Shown here piece after piece: positions 37,463 to 52,400 of a stretch of 64,000 bases of DNA. This DNA comes from Larus michahellis. Lineage: Eukaryota; Chordata; Aves; Charadriiformes; Laridae. Location: positions 18,077,378 to 18,141,377 of the forward strand of contig NC_133906.1 of NCBI RefSeq assembly GCF_964199755.1, read 5' to 3'. How positions within the stretch are numbered: the first letter of the stretch is position 1; each line of letters begins with the position of its first letter. The translations under genes and the position numbers were made by a program. Below the pieces are notes generated by a model, which did no database searches, was not told the origin of the DNA, and saw only the letters and a list, made by a program, of their open reading frames with translations.

Positions 37463-40400
37463 GTAAGTTCTTTCTGTCTTCATTTAGTGCCTCTGTAGGG
37501 TATGGGAGCAGTTTCCCTTGTTTCTGATAAGAGTGAACTTTGCAGTGCTCTTAGAATGCTTCATAGTGTAAAACTTAATGTATAAAAAATTAGCTTGACA
37601 CTTTGGGCCCACTCTGACATCCTTGCCTTTATGGGTGCTACTGTTGCTCGATCTAAAGTTTGTGCACCACAGAATAATTTGCCTTAGGGTCTTTCTCCTT
37701 GCTTCAGAGGTTCTCCTCAGAATTGTAGTTTTCATGTGGTTAAAAAATATATGTAGAAGTAGAATTGCTTGTCACTTGCTTGTCCCTTGACCTTGAGACA
37801 AACGTAGGCCTTGTGGATTTCTTTTTCCAAAGGAATTTATGTTGAATGACACTAACATTTCAGTCTCTGGTGTCGTTTCAGATCTGCTTACCTCCTCTAC
37901 TATTATGACATTTACTTGAAAGTACAGCAAGAGCTCCCACACCTCCCTCAATCTGAAATCAACAAAAAGATCAGTGAGAGCTGGAGGTTGCTTAGTGTGG
38001 CTGAGAAAAGTTATTACTTGGAGAAAGCCAAGCTAGAGAAAGAGGGATTGGACCCGGTAAGTCGTCTTTGTGGCAGTTCTTTGCCATGTCAAGAGAGAGG
38101 CACCTAGCTGCCTACGCGGCACTTTGCGTGGCAGAATCATTTAACTGTAGATTCCAGTTGTATTTCTGCTTAGGACAGCCTGTGAAGAAGCAATGCGTGA
38201 CGCCACTGCCTCTTCCTTTTGCTTTGTGTTCAGTGAAGAGATAATGTTTTGAAATTCAAGATGGATATGTCTAGTACCCGCTGATGGGGATGGTAGTTAT
38301 TTTTGTGTCATGTCATCAGGGTGATTGATGGTAAAGTGGATGATAAAACCAGGGCTGAGAGGGATTCTGCCGGCTCTGTCACAGGGAGAAATTCCCAGCA
38401 GACTATCTCGGGAAACCATTTGAACTTTAGGCACTAAATATCAGGATTGAGAACTGAATCTCTTCCTCTTCTCATATTCGTTTGTTCTGTACTCTGTTCT
38501 TGCCAACAGAACTCCAAGGTGTCCACTCGAACTGCAGTAGTTCCAGACATTCCAGGTTTCCGTAAGATTCTCCCTCGCTCAGATTATATAATTATTCCCA
38601 AAACCACTCTTCAAGAGGACAGGAGCAGGCAATCGCTGGAACTGTGTGTGACACAGGGTCAGGCAGCATCTGAAGGGTTGACAGCTTCCACCAATATCAC
38701 AAATGTCTCCCGTGACGCTGTGCAAAACATCCTTTCTGTGGACTCGAGCCATGTTGGCATTTCTGAGCAGTGCATTGCCATTGAAGGACTAGCAGAAGAG
38801 GCTGCTTCCTTTGGTCAGCCAGATGCCGTGGAAGAAGTGGTTGCATCAGAGGTTCTCTCTCACTATGTTGGGCCCGTGACAGAGAAAGTGGCTGGAGATA
38901 TCCTCTTGGATGAGGCTTCCTTGGAAATAGAAGGGCAACCGTATCAGACAGCCCGGGTAGTTATTGAAGAGACTCTAGTTAGCAGGTCCACAGACATCTC
39001 CAACGGGAGCATCGCTGTGGCGCGTCCTCAGGTTTCAGACGGTGTGTCTGTGGTGACCGTGGTGACTGGGAGGGTAAGTTATTTTTGTGACACTCAGCCT
39101 CCTGTCAGCGTCTCACCTGCAATGTCTGAGTGGTGTTTAACACATTTTACATTAGATCCTTGGTGGCTGCAGGAGATCCTGTGTTGCCCAGCATGCTTAT
39201 GCTCAGTGGTGAGGGAAACAGCAACTTCTGTAACTCAGTGATTACAGCGTCTCTGCTTGCAGATTGACTCTGCCATACGCTGATATCACTTATGTCTTAA
39301 GATGACTGCTGGAGGTTTTTTGAATTATTTCTTATTAACAGTACTTGGGGTGGGTGCCCCAGTTGGACTACAAGATTCCCGGGAGATAAAATGTTCCCTC
39401 TGTGCTCCTGGTAGCTGTTTGCTTGGTTGCAGAGAGGTAGAAGGGAGTCCTTTTAAGTTGAGATGTTAGGGATTCGTTATAAAAAAACTTATTCTGGGAA
39501 GAACTGGATCTGCTGTTTTCGGTTTCAAGCTGTGAAGAGTTTGGTAATTTCCAGAGTAGACCTGGTAAGGCCATTGATTATTAAATAATCGCTGCTCTTT
39601 CCTGCCTTCTGGTCTCATTAGTCCTTAAGACATATGTTCAATGGTAATGTTCATGAGAGGGTGGGACACAGGTCACCATGTCTCTTATTTTCTGCATGTA
39701 TTTTCCCTTTGGCTTCATTTTAGGATACTGAAGAGAGTAGCTCCTCCACACCCGCTACACAGTTTATTATGTTACCTTTGCCAGCTCATTCTGTTGTGGA
39801 GAACCCAGCATCAATTAAATTGGTAAGAAATTCAGAGTCTTGTATGGTCTTTTAAGGTATGGATGTATTGCCATAGGTTTGTCTTAAAGATGTTAGAGTA
39901 GGAAGGGTTTGATCATGGTCCGATTCTTAAAGATAATCCAATTTGGAGTCGTCATGTCAGTTGATATATTTCTTGTCCCTGGTTTTATGCCTCATGTATG
40001 CTGATGGGGTCTGTGGCTTCCTAGAGTGTCTTAGACAGGCCTGTTCCTGCTGCCTTCTTCCTCAAGGGGTTCTTGGAAACAGATGGAGTAGATAATGCTA
40101 TCACAACACCTCTGGCCAACAGCAGTTTCTGTGTTGCTCTTTTCAGGGTCCGTGTAGCCATCTCTGTCCTCTAATTGGATGCATATTCATCTTTATAAAA
40201 TGCCAGTGTCCATCCCTTTAAGGGCAAGAATCTGCTCTTGTGACAGGAACACTTGAGCTCCCCAGTCTCATGGGTGGCTGTTGCTTTGTCCATGTGGCAG
40301 GAAAGGAGCAGTGACCTAAGGTTTGCAGAACCCACATAAAGGGTTGTGTGGCCTGTTGCATGAGGAACAATAGTATTATTTCTCTAACCTAACCATTCCA

Positions 40401-43400
40401 GCCACCTGTATTTCTGTAGCCATTGTAGGATTTCATTGTGCAGTCAGCATTGCAGCTCCTAGTGTTGTATAAGGCAGCATCAAATCCTGTTTTCCAGGTC
40501 CTTTATGCTTCCAACTGGTGGAACACTGCAGATGCTTGTAGTGGTGCATAGTACAATATTCTTGCAGGTGTCTTAGAAAGAATGGAAATATCTCAGGTTT
40601 TTGCACCTGAGAAGTGCCTAGTTTAAATTGTCCCATTTCTTTGACTTGCATTTCTAGAAAAAAATGTACCTAGTTAGAAACTTAGGGCACAACGGCTCCC
40701 TCAGGAGTGTTGAGTACAGAATGTTGAGAAGTGCTGTGCTGACAAAAACTCAATGTGTTGATGCAGTTGTCCTGGCAAAGGTGACGGGTTCTGCTTTAGT
40801 TGTCTATGAATAGCACCTGGTGGTGTTGCTGCAGTGGTTTATAGCAAGTTACACTAAAGCACCTGGGAGTACTTGACCATTGCATACAACAACAAATTAC
40901 CAATGAAAACTGCCTCTGCATCATGAGAGCCTGTCTTCCAAGTCTTGTTGCCCTGTTGACATGAGTCTGTTGATCCCATCTTGCATCACTGTGGACTGCT
41001 GTTTGAATCGTTTTTATGCCATCTTATTATGGCTCTTTCACATTCATAAGAGAACTGTTACATCGCTCTAAATGCAAGGTTAGCTTCTCCAGTAGGTTAT
41101 ATGCATTGTTCACCTCTGCTTTGCAGTTTGACCTAAATTCTGGTAATAGTGAAGGCTCTTGCATAGACTGAGCGTTTAGACTCAGAGTAGGTATGTTGCT
41201 GACTCATGCTGATCCAACTCTGTGGTGGCTGATTGGTAAAAGGAATAATAGTGGAGGGCTGGTAATTTGCTGAATAATGTTTGTAAAGTGTTTATGAGGA
41301 AAAAGGGAGTGGTGAGCACAGCTTTGTGATTTTCAGCTTTGTAGAGAAAATTCTTGACAATTCTCGTTTCAGACAACCACCTACACTCGCAGGGGACATG
41401 GAAACTGCACCAACCCTGGCTGTTCCTTCACTTACGTCACCAGGCATAAGCCACCAAAATGCCCGACATGTGGGAACTTCCTGGGAGGGAAATGGATCCC
41501 AAAGGTAAATATGTCTGTCCTTCCCTGATTTTCATACAAAAAGTGCTGGGTTTGTGAATGCCTGTGATATTTCTGGACCTGTAGATCTAGCACAGGAGGT
41601 CAGATGTGCCAGAATTGATCCCTGCGCTTGTGTTCCAACGCTTGTGCTGGAGCAAGTCACCATTGCAGAGGGCCCTCGGCCAAGGTGACACAGACCAGAA
41701 ATCACCACCCTTTGGGTAAAGATGCCACTTGTAATGGTGTCAGTTAGAATAGGTGGGGCTGCATTTGGTAGCTCTCCCTCATTGAGAGGACACACATTCT
41801 TCTGGCCCTCTGCCTGCATTATAGTTCCTGTGACTGGAAGGCGTTGCCTGGTCTTCCTGCTACAGCCCTAGCTAAGCTCAGGCATTTGGTCGAACCATTT
41901 GTTTTGTGGTAATTTTTCTGCGTTTAAAGTTCTTCTGCAAATTGAGGTTTACTGTGGTCTTTCAACATTTGTTTTTTCAACAGAAAGGACGAACAATTCT
42001 CAACTACAGTAGATATATTATCCTTTGGGAGATAGCTAATAAAGTTTATCTATTGAAAGTTGATGTTCTCTTGGGTGTTGTTGACTCATGGCCATGTGTC
42101 TGGTCATTTGTGATGTTCTGACCTTTGGCTGGAAGGAAATTTTCAGGTGTCGGTAGAGCTGTGAAGTTCATTTGAGTGGAAAAGTCTTTCTCCATGTGAT
42201 ACCTACTCTGCTTAAGTTATTGGCATCTCTACTAGCTGTATACAGCAAAAAAACACTTGCTCCTTAAACCTTGGCAATGTCATGGTAATTAGTCAGCTCT
42301 GAACAGATGTGTGTTTGTTAAATTTCTGTCTGAAACAAGGCTCCTCAGGCACAAGTTAAAGAATGTTCTCAGTGTGAAAATTTGTATTGACATTCAGTGG
42401 CTTTAGGTGGATTTGTTCTGAACCCCCTTTGTTTTGTGTCTAGATCCATTAAGCATTTAGGGGGAAGAACTTTTCTAGGCAGCGTACAAACTCTGTAGTG
42501 TCTGAGATGGTGGCTGGGCTTCCTACGTGGTAGGCTATAAATAATGATGATGGCTTCTTAGCTTTTGTTCTGTAAACCTGCTGAAGTGGTTAGATGGCTA
42601 ACTGCAAAAACATCTTTCCGCCTGAATATGGCGTGCCTGCTCCTGTTAAATCCTATATTGATTAGAACTGAAAGGTTTTAGAGGAAGTTTTCTTTCTGGC
42701 TTTCAGTTTTATTGTGCTTTTCTGGGAACATGTTTTCATAAACAGTTCCACTTGTTTTTATGGTGTCATGCCTTGGGAAAAACATGCACCAGCAGTTTTT
42801 TTTTTTAACTGCTAATGGCATCAGTAGAACTGAAACTAAATATATACATACCTTCCTGTTCCTTAGAAAGAAAAGGGGCTAGGTTAGAAGATGCCTGTTT
42901 TTAAAAACCTAGATTATCCTTCTGAGTATGAACTCTGTAGAGAGCTTAGAATTGTGTTTATCATGACAGAAACTCTTGGTTCCATTTCTGATATCTCTTT
43001 GCATATTCAGTGTTCATCGTACCTTTGTTGACCCCAATGCATGGCTTCTGTAGTCTTAGTCTTGAAGACAACATTTTTCTTAAAGTCAAAAAGCCTTCCT
43101 GAATAATTCTGTTTCCTGACTTGCTCAAGTGCATGCTTTTCTGAATGCAAGGATCCAAAAGGTGCAAGTTCTCTATCCCTTTGGTTCCTCAACAGTGTGG
43201 CAGAGAGCTGAAGCTATGAAAGGGGAGCGTAGGAGGTGGGTCCTTGTTACAGAGGGTGGTGGGTGAGTTTGTGATGTTGATGCTAATGGTGATATTCAAG
43301 GGAGTTCAAGAAAGACTGATTCTTTAAAGTAAACAGTGTCTAAAAATAATACATGAAGGGCCAGGAGGCTACATAAAATGTTAACAGGGACTTTGCTGTC

Positions 43401-46400
43401 GTAGGAAATTATGTCCTTCTGCTCTCGTACAACTCACTGCTTAAACACTTAGGATTTTGCTGTTTTGATGCAGCATTAAATAGGCCATGGCAAACCTGGC
43501 ATATGTGAAGGGGACTTACTTATCTGTGAAAGCCTAAAGCTCTGAAATGTGACTATCTCTTTGTTTCCAGGAAAAGCAACCAAAAAGCAAATCTGAGCCA
43601 AATTCAGGCACCTCTCTTAAAACTCCGGCAGCTAAAAGAGGTCAGCAGTCAGCATTCACAGAACCGGCAGCTGTTAGCGAAAGTACCTCCAAGTCTGCCT
43701 TGGAAAGCTCGGAAGCTGTCAGCCAGCTGCTGAATGCTGTGCCTGTTGGAGGGCGAATGCAGGAGAGGGAGTGGGAGGAAGTGATCATCTCTGAGGCTCA
43801 CATTCTTGCAAACAATGTGCTTGCTGAAGACAGAGGGAGTGCTGTTGGAGTGATGCTGGGTCAAGAGAGCCAACGGCAAGGAGACTCTTCTTTGGAGCAG
43901 GCAGAAAAAGATAGCTTAGGGCTGGGGATGCCACCCTCTTCTGAGGTGCCGAGTCCAAATGCCGCTGCAAAAAAGCCAATGGGGTGAGTCAGTTTTCCAT
44001 ATGTTATGGGAGCGTATGATGTCTGTTGTGTGCTGATGGGACTAATCCAAGAAATTGAAGGCTGTTGGCAGTGCTTCCTGTAAGGCCTGTTTTGTTTACT
44101 GTCTGTTTTCTGCCAGTCCAATATTGTTCCTTTGAGATTTTGTCCGTTAGAGCTATTTTTTTTTTTTTAAAGTGATGATTAAATTGTAGTCACAGGGCAG
44201 ATGTATCCTTAGCACTATTTCTCCTTTCTGCTGCAATAGCTGTAATTAGTGTGCAAACAAAACACAGTTCAGGGAAGAGCAGAAAATTGAGGCTGAGGTG
44301 GAAACCATAGGATTTTTTTCCAATTGTAGCTCTTCTTTTTCAGAATTGATGCTCCAGCTGCTACACACAAAGGACAAGAAGTAAAGAGTAAACCAAGACC
44401 TAAGCCCTCCTTGCTGGCTGCAGCAAGACCCATGCGAGCCATTCTGCCTGCACCAGCCAGTGTGGGGAGAGAAGCCAGCACGGAGCAGCCTAGCAACAGA
44501 CAGGCCTTTGCAAATACCGGTAAAAACAGTATTCTCTGGTGTGCTTTGGGAGTGGTTGTCTTTCCTCACCACATTGAAGTGGTCTCTGTCAGATAAGAAG
44601 ATATGTCTGAAGGGAGATATTGACCTGCCCTAGAAAAAAGCCACTCTCTCTCTCTCTGAGAGTGCAGGTAAATGGGCCATGAAACACCTGCTTGGGTCGT
44701 TTTGCGTTCAGACGCAAAATCTCACATGACTATGGTGGCACTTAGCAAAGATGTCAGAATGAAACGGGACCCGTTTTCTCATCTCTAACCTGCTGCATCC
44801 TTTTCCTCCTTCAAGACAAGCATTCCCCTGTGAGAACATCAGGCTTGAAGCCCAGTACGCTGAAACAATTAGGCCAGTCGATTCTGCAGCCACCGAGTGC
44901 TGAGGAGCGAAAGGTTTGTTCTTCAAATGCATATTATTTTCCGGTGGGTTTTCTTTCCCCAGATGAGGGATATGGCCCGAATGGTGAGAAATAGAACATA
45001 AAATGTATCAGCCTTATGATGATGAGATCTGTGACTGATAGTTTTTATGAGATGGCTCGGAAGCAGCACGAATGTTAGATGTCCGAGTGTAGGAAGTGAA
45101 CTGAGAGATGCTGTTGGCTACTTTGAGAACCTCCTGTCTACTTCCAGAAAATGTTTTGAGGATCTGCTAGTGCTGCTTTGATAATCTGACGTGCAATACT
45201 GAGTACTGAGACTTACACCTGTGAAATATGTCTGAGTATGCCAAGATGCTGGAATACTTCTGTTTGAATTGCATTGCCTTAGTATGCAAAACAGCGTGTT
45301 GTAGTCCTCTGATATTGAATTAACACGAATTGATTTCTTGGGGATAAAAAATGCTAATAAGTATTGCTTACGGGATGTATGTATCCATTAGTATGTGTCT
45401 CATGGGTGTTTTTTCTGCTTTCAATCTTTAGCTCCACAGTGCTTTGACCAGTAGGGCGTCTCAGGTTAAAGTCGTGGAGGTCAAACCAGACATATTCCCT
45501 TCCTACAAGTACAGCTGCACCGTAACTTTGGTGAGAATTTTTCACATGGTCTGACTTACGCCATGGGGAGTGTCATCTCTGGGATGAGACCATTCCGTGA
45601 CTTTTGTTTTACTGACTTGCAGAAATGTATCTCGTAGTTAATGGGAGACAATCTGTACTTTGTATGTCATCTGTTGACCTAATCCAGGGTGACTGTACGC
45701 TGTTGCAGTCATGTTTGGGACCTTGTTAAGAACTGGATTTTTCTTCATGTCCCAGCATAATTCCCATCCCTTCCTTGAGTTCAGCAGGGAGGATCAGTGG
45801 TTTCTGAATGAGTTTAATGTATGAGTGTTTGTGGTCTCTGGAACTGGTGCCAAAATGCTTGAGTGCCAGTTAAAATATTCTGTGCAAAATTTGACCTTTT
45901 AATGAGGTGTTATAAAGTGATGAAAAAGCATATGATATTCAAACAGACTTTTCTAGAATCTTGTTGGGATATAAAAGTCAAGGTCAGCAAACATCTTTTT
46001 TGTGTCGTTCAGGATTTGGGATTGGCAACATCACGTGGCAGAGGGAAGTGCAAGAACCCCTCTTGTAGTTACGTGTATACAAACAGGCACAAGCCACGAA
46101 TCTGTCCAAGCTGCGGATACAACCTTGCCAAAGACAGAGCTGAGAAAACAGCGAAATCCCTGGTAAGTTTCAAAATAGTTTGTCCTATCAAATAGCTACT
46201 GTGGAGTGGGCGGGGAATTATGTTAGTTTGTGAGTGCTGGTGGAAGCATGTTAATTGCTTTTCATTATGGTAAGCTTTTCTAACAGAATAACGTCCTATT
46301 GAAAACACTTGTGATGATGTTTGTATTGTCCAGTTCCTGCAACGGTGGTGCTTCAGGCTGAGGATGAGACTGAGTGCACTCAGTTCTACCACTGGATGTC

Positions 46401-49400
46401 TCTGTAGCTTAAAAATGCTTATGATGTGTTGGTACATGCTGGGGAAGTCACCCCTAAAGTCACGTTTGTTGTGTCAGCTTAGTTGAACTTCAGACTCCCA
46501 AGTGTGCTCTGCGCTCTGACCAGTTTGTGGCTAATGTCAATTGAGTTAGTACATCTTGTATTAGAGCTTGCTATTTTTAGGGGTTTGTAGCGCAACTTTA
46601 CTTGCAGAATTCAGAATACTTCCTGAATTTATTCCTGGATGTAGTACTTTTTTTTTCCCTGTTGTAAAATTATATTTTTCAGTTGTCTGCTGTTGTACGT
46701 GGATGTAAATAATGAATTCTGGTTTTTATTTGTTTGGGGTTTCTTTTTTGCATTTGAAGTTTCAAAGGTTAGCTTTTCTCATGCAGAATTGTTTTGTTGT
46801 TTGTTTTGTTGGTTTTTTTTTTAAAAAAAAAGGAGCTGTCCTGTTCTTAGCTGAAATGCCGACTCAGCATATAGACAGGCTACATTTTAGTCTATGTGGT
46901 AATATAACTCTTCCACTTGCCTTTTTTATTTTGAAGAACATAACTTTGTGTAGTGTTTTGGTTTTTTTTTAAAAAAAAACCAAACAAACTGAAACTGCCT
47001 GTGTGAAACTCACACATAAGCAGCTGTGTAAGGAACAGCAGTGCGCTTAGCTCAGCTTGCATTTTGAGAGGCATGTGCCTTGTCTCTTCCTCATTTATTT
47101 TTTTTTCTTATTTTCTGGTTCTAGATCTGCTTAACACTCCTATCACACAGTTCATTGTTGTCTCTGCTCTTTTGGACTGATCATTTATCTCATTGCTGGA
47201 CTAGACAGGAAAACAGGTTGAAATGTTGGCAGAGGAGTTTGTGATTAAACAGATTAGCCTGTTTGTATTCTTGCTATTCTTCTGAGCCACCTAGAGTTTC
47301 ATTCTCCTGTGCTTGTGCATTTTGTCTTGATAGCATATGTGCGTTGAGGGTGTGTGTCTAAGGACTATAGCTGATTGATTGTAATTGATTAGTGTATTCT
47401 GTACATCGCAGCCCCTGCTTCTCACTTGGCATTTGCCTCCCCTAGCTTCTGCCATGGCTCTCTGAGCGTGTTATACAGGAGAACGTGCTTGATAACCCAT
47501 GGAGAAAAGCAGTGATGATTGCTTATTGAAGTGTTTATATACTTCTTGATGGTTGTCCTAACCCTCTTGAGCCTCCATCTCTGCTCTGACACTCCAGTTT
47601 AGTGGTAAATCTGTGATGGTCTAGCGGTATTATAGGAGTTCCTGAAAGGCTGAGCTGTAATAAAGTCTTTTTGGTGATGTAACTTTGGCTTGAAGCTATT
47701 GTCTGGGGTCAATGATTGAGCGGAGTGGAAGTCAAGTCTACTGGGTACAAAGATTACTGTGGTTCTCCTACCTTTTATGACTTCTTTGGGCTTCTTAATA
47801 TTTCATCCACATTCTTGCCTAGTTGAATATGTGAGTGTTTGACTTGCTTTCTAGGAGGTCAGTCCAGGTCAGTCTGATGTGCTGAACACCAACGAGCCCC
47901 TAACCCCCTCCCAGAAAGAGATCCAACGTCAGTCCACCCTGCAACTGCTGCGCAAGGTAATGCAGATCCCAGAGAATGAATCGGAACTGGCCGAGGTCTT
48001 CACGCTCATCCATGAACTCAACAGTTCTCGGCTCATCCTGTCCAACGTGAGTGAGGAGACAGTCACCATAGAGCAGACCTCCTGGTCAAACTACTATGAG
48101 TCTCCATCTGCGCAGTGCCTCCTCTGTAACAGCCCGTTGTTCAAAGGGGGACAGAAGTAAGATTCTGTTTTAGACTCGTGACTCTTTCAACCTCGCGCTG
48201 ATATTCTATGCTACGAGTGTGCCTGAAATAAATATTTGCTCTAGCCCCTGGTAGTGATGCTGGTGTAAGTGACACTAAATAAGCTACATGTGTGTGGAAG
48301 GGGTTTGGCTGGTTAGCAATAAGCTATTTCTGTTTCTCCTGTGCAGTCTAGTTTGTCATAGTTATCATTTCCCTACAGCGGGAGAGCTCGATCAAAGAGT
48401 TACTGCTAAATCTAGATTATTTTATTTTTTTTAAATGGAATCTTTTCATTACTCATCCCTTCTTTGTTTTCCAGTCTGATGTTTTGAGGCTGACAGAGGC
48501 AAAATTGTGGGATTGTAGATGTGCATTATGTGATTTCCCTTTTCTCTCTCTTCCTGATCAGAATATTTCCTGTGTGGATCTTTTTGCTTATGATGTTTTC
48601 GTTCTTTTCATGGCTTAGCGTGGGCTTGAGTGAATCCTTTTTTGGAACAAATACCTAAATTGAAACCTGAAGGACTTTCAGAAATTACCATGTATCAGCT
48701 AGATTACCTTAACTAGATTTGTATAAAAGCCCATAGGATATCTCGTCACTAAGTCTGCCAAACATCCTGCTGTTGCCAAAAGCCTGAGCTGAAATGTTTC
48801 CCGCAGCAAAATGTCGGGTAGTTTACTGTTGTGTGTGTTTCTTCAACCAAAAAGATTTTCTTGATACCAATTAAGGATGTTTGCTTTGGTCAGGCTAGCA
48901 CTAATTGAGATTTTTCCAGCAGAGATACTCTTTATACTCAGTAATTTTTAGCAGAACAGAGCTATCTCGCACCCCTTCCCTCACCTTGTGACTTACCAAC
49001 CTGTGCATTGTAAATCCTTGTTTCTGTGCTGGGCTGCTTTGCGGTGCTCTGTGTGTGGGACTCTCACATGTGCCTGTGTAGGCTCTAATTAAACCCCTGC
49101 CAGTAGGAGGGAGCTTGCTTTGACTTTGATTCCTATTTTCTCAAGTGGACAGCTGTATTTCTGCCACTAGGGCACAACTGGCATTTTCCTGTGTGAACTT
49201 CCTCCTCGGCAGCTGTACTGTAGAGGAGCAGGCCTTTCTGAATCTCTGTGTGTGTGCAGGGACGTGCTGTCAGGTGGAATGTGTTACTGGTCACCATTTG
49301 TTGTCCCATGGCAACAGGGCTGACTCTTCTCCCAGGGCAGCTGGGGCCGTAGATTTTCTCCACCTCTCAAATACTAAGTGCCCCATGTATGGAGCTGGAG

Positions 49401-52400
49401 AGATGCTATGGTTCTGTTAAAAGAATGTGAGCAGTGACCTGACTCTGCCAGGGGACTCCATTTAAAAGAGTAATGTTTTTTTTCTGGTATTCTGTGATGT
49501 GAGCTGGCTTAGACTGCCATACTAATGAACTGATCTCAACTAGAACATTTTAAGTTACTACAGGACTGGACTGAAAAACCTGTTGGCTTGACTCTGCATC
49601 ATCTTTTGTTGTCTGTTACAGTTCCCTTGCTGGTCCTCAGGAGTGCTGGCTGCTGACAGCTAATAGATTACAGGTGGTTACAGCTCAGGTCAAAGTGTGC
49701 TTGAACCCGCAGTGCCTGGCCCTCCATAGCTTCACTGATATTTACACAGGTAGGAAAAATGCAAGCATACTAACCTGCATCATGACTGCAGCCTAAACCC
49801 TTCCAAAGCCTTGGACTGTAGCAGGGCATTGTCTTTGCACAGAAAAGCCTATTCCCTGCCCCGCTGTATTAAACTTGAATTATTTTTGACTTGCACTGTT
49901 CTTCTCCTGCTTCTGCAAATAAATTTATATTTGTGAGGAAAAACACATACGAAAGCTTTGTTGAGGAAGACCGTGCCTTGCTTTACTGGTGTATGTCTCC
50001 TCTGTGTAAGTGGTAAATGTTGAGTTCTGCAAGGCAGCCCCTGAGATCGTAGTCAAAGACGTCTCTGCAGAGTGCTGTTTCTCGGTGTTGACTGGTGAGA
50101 CTCGAGTGGCAGTCACTGTGAGCCTCCTGCAGGGCAGCACGGAGCTGAGATAGATTGGCTGCTCTTCCTTGCAGCTTTTTAAATTTAAAGACAAGTCTGT
50201 TAAAAGAAGCTAATCTTGCTGATGTGCAGAGGGAACAGTCCCAGAAACACTATCCACATGTTCCGTTATCCTCGGAACTGTACTTGTGTGAGTATGCTGT
50301 GTATCAGTAAGGAATATATTTCTTTGTGACGATGATCTGGAACCCTACAGACAATTGACTGTCTTGTTTTAACTGCAGGCCTTTTCAATGTGGGTAACAA
50401 GTTGCTGGTGAGCTTGGATCTCCTGTTTACGATCCGAAACCACATTAAACTTGGAGAGGATCCCAGAGTGGCTGTTGGCAATATTCTCGACTCTGTTCAG
50501 GAGCAAACTGGTGGGTTTTGCTTCTTGTTTTTTACCGTAACACTTACACCGAACTGTGACCTGCTGCTGATGGTCAGGTTATAAAAAGGCAAAACTCACC
50601 TATTCTAGTGTGGTATGTTTCTGTTAAATTACGTCATAAACTTAACAGTGCCTCTGTGACCAGTTCTTTGTAACAATTCTCTGGAGGACAGGTTTGTTTT
50701 TATTCTGCATTAGGAGAGTTCTGCTACCTCTCCACTGACTTTAGGAAGTGAAAGCTGTAACACTGGTGTGTTCTCTTTTCAGAAAAAAGCCTGAGCCCTG
50801 ATGAGCAGGTTCAGCTCCAGGAACTGCTGTGCAATGGCTACTGGGCCTTTGAATGCCTAACAGTTCGGGATTACAATGATATGATCTGTGGAATCTGTGG
50901 CATAACCCCCAAGGTGGAAATAGCCCAAAGGAATGTGGAAAATGTCCTGGCACTTAAAAATATAGAGGTAGGCTTTTCACAAACTTCACATCCTGTTCGT
51001 GTTCAAAGCAGATCATAGTGGCTTTTGCTGACTCTGGTCTTCATAATACACAATAATTACATGAGACCTTTGTGAGCAGTTTTCTGCTGATGCCTGGCAA
51101 GAGGATGTGGCTGGAGTGGTGATGCCTGCACTTCCTCTTAGAGGTGTTGATGTATGGTTTGGGGAAAACGCGATCCTCTGTCCCTGGACCACAGCTTTTG
51201 TCCGGCAGCCTCTGACAGCAGGGACCTTGGGTGAAAGTTGCTGAACTTGGCCTTCTTCCTTTGACACAAAGGCATTCTTTTTTTTCCCCGACAGCAGTTT
51301 CCTTGAGGTGCTGTCTTTTCTAATGGGGAAAAAAGCACCACTACTAGTATGCAGCATGTCTGGCTTTTATGTCAAATAAATGGTTTTGACTCTCCCCCAA
51401 AGAAAAGTGATTGTGGGGAACTCTGGGAGCCTGAAGTCACCTTGTTATATCTGGGCTGAGCACTCTCCTGTACAGTCCTCATGCCTTGAGCGAGGCTGAC
51501 CCAAAACTGTCAAATGAACTATGGTTATTTGTATTTGACCAGTGTGTTTCTTGCGCCTTCTAGTTTACTTGGCCAGAGTTCTTGCCATCAAGTGAAGTGA
51601 ATGTAGAAGACTTCTGGTCCACGATGGAAACAGAGGTGATTGAGCAGATGGCTTTTCCTTCCAGCATCCCCATCACAAAATTTGATGCCTCTATTGTTGC
51701 TCCTTTCTTCCCTCCACTGATGAGAGGAGCAATGGTGATCAATACTGAGAAAGACAAGAACCTGAATGCACAGACAGTGCCAGGTAACTGTTGAGGTTGG
51801 GCTTATTAAGGGAGTGCTTTACGTGGCAGTGACTTCAGTCTTTTGGTGATGCTTGGAGTTGAGAATTGATGATTGCATGACTCTAAAAAAAATTATGTCT
51901 GCTGGGAGAAGACAAGAATGCTGGGGTGAGTTCAGTGGTTCTCAGGATACTTAGCAGCTTAAGCTTTGGCCTGCCCAGTGAAGCTTGAATGCACTGGTGT
52001 TCTCTGATGCACTTGAGACATGGAGGACATGAAAATACTGCACCCCAAATGAGATACGGTCTGATTGCAGAGGGATGCATGCATAACTTGAATGCCAGTC
52101 AGTGTTTGTTTCGTGTTAGACTGATACTTGGACTGTGAAAGCTGCAGCAGTGCTTGGTACCTCAATATCATGATCTCGGTAAAGGGCGATTAAATTTTTA
52201 CAGAACTTGAAGAAAGACTAGGAGATGGATGTTAGTCTTGATCAGTACTGTCAACATGCAGTATATCCAGGGCGTTGGCTGCGTGTAACAAGAAACCATA
52301 AGCTCAGATGTATGAGAGCTAAATTTAGTTTGCAGTCATTTCCCTTTAGAATTTAGGTATTAGGTATAAGAAGGAAAACTGGCTTTGCAAGCTTAACGAG

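Noticed and set aside
38447-38509. Upstream extension of the large HMGXB3 exon
   Set aside because: The frame is open but has no ATG, and the acceptor at 38509 keeps phase 0 with the previous exon.
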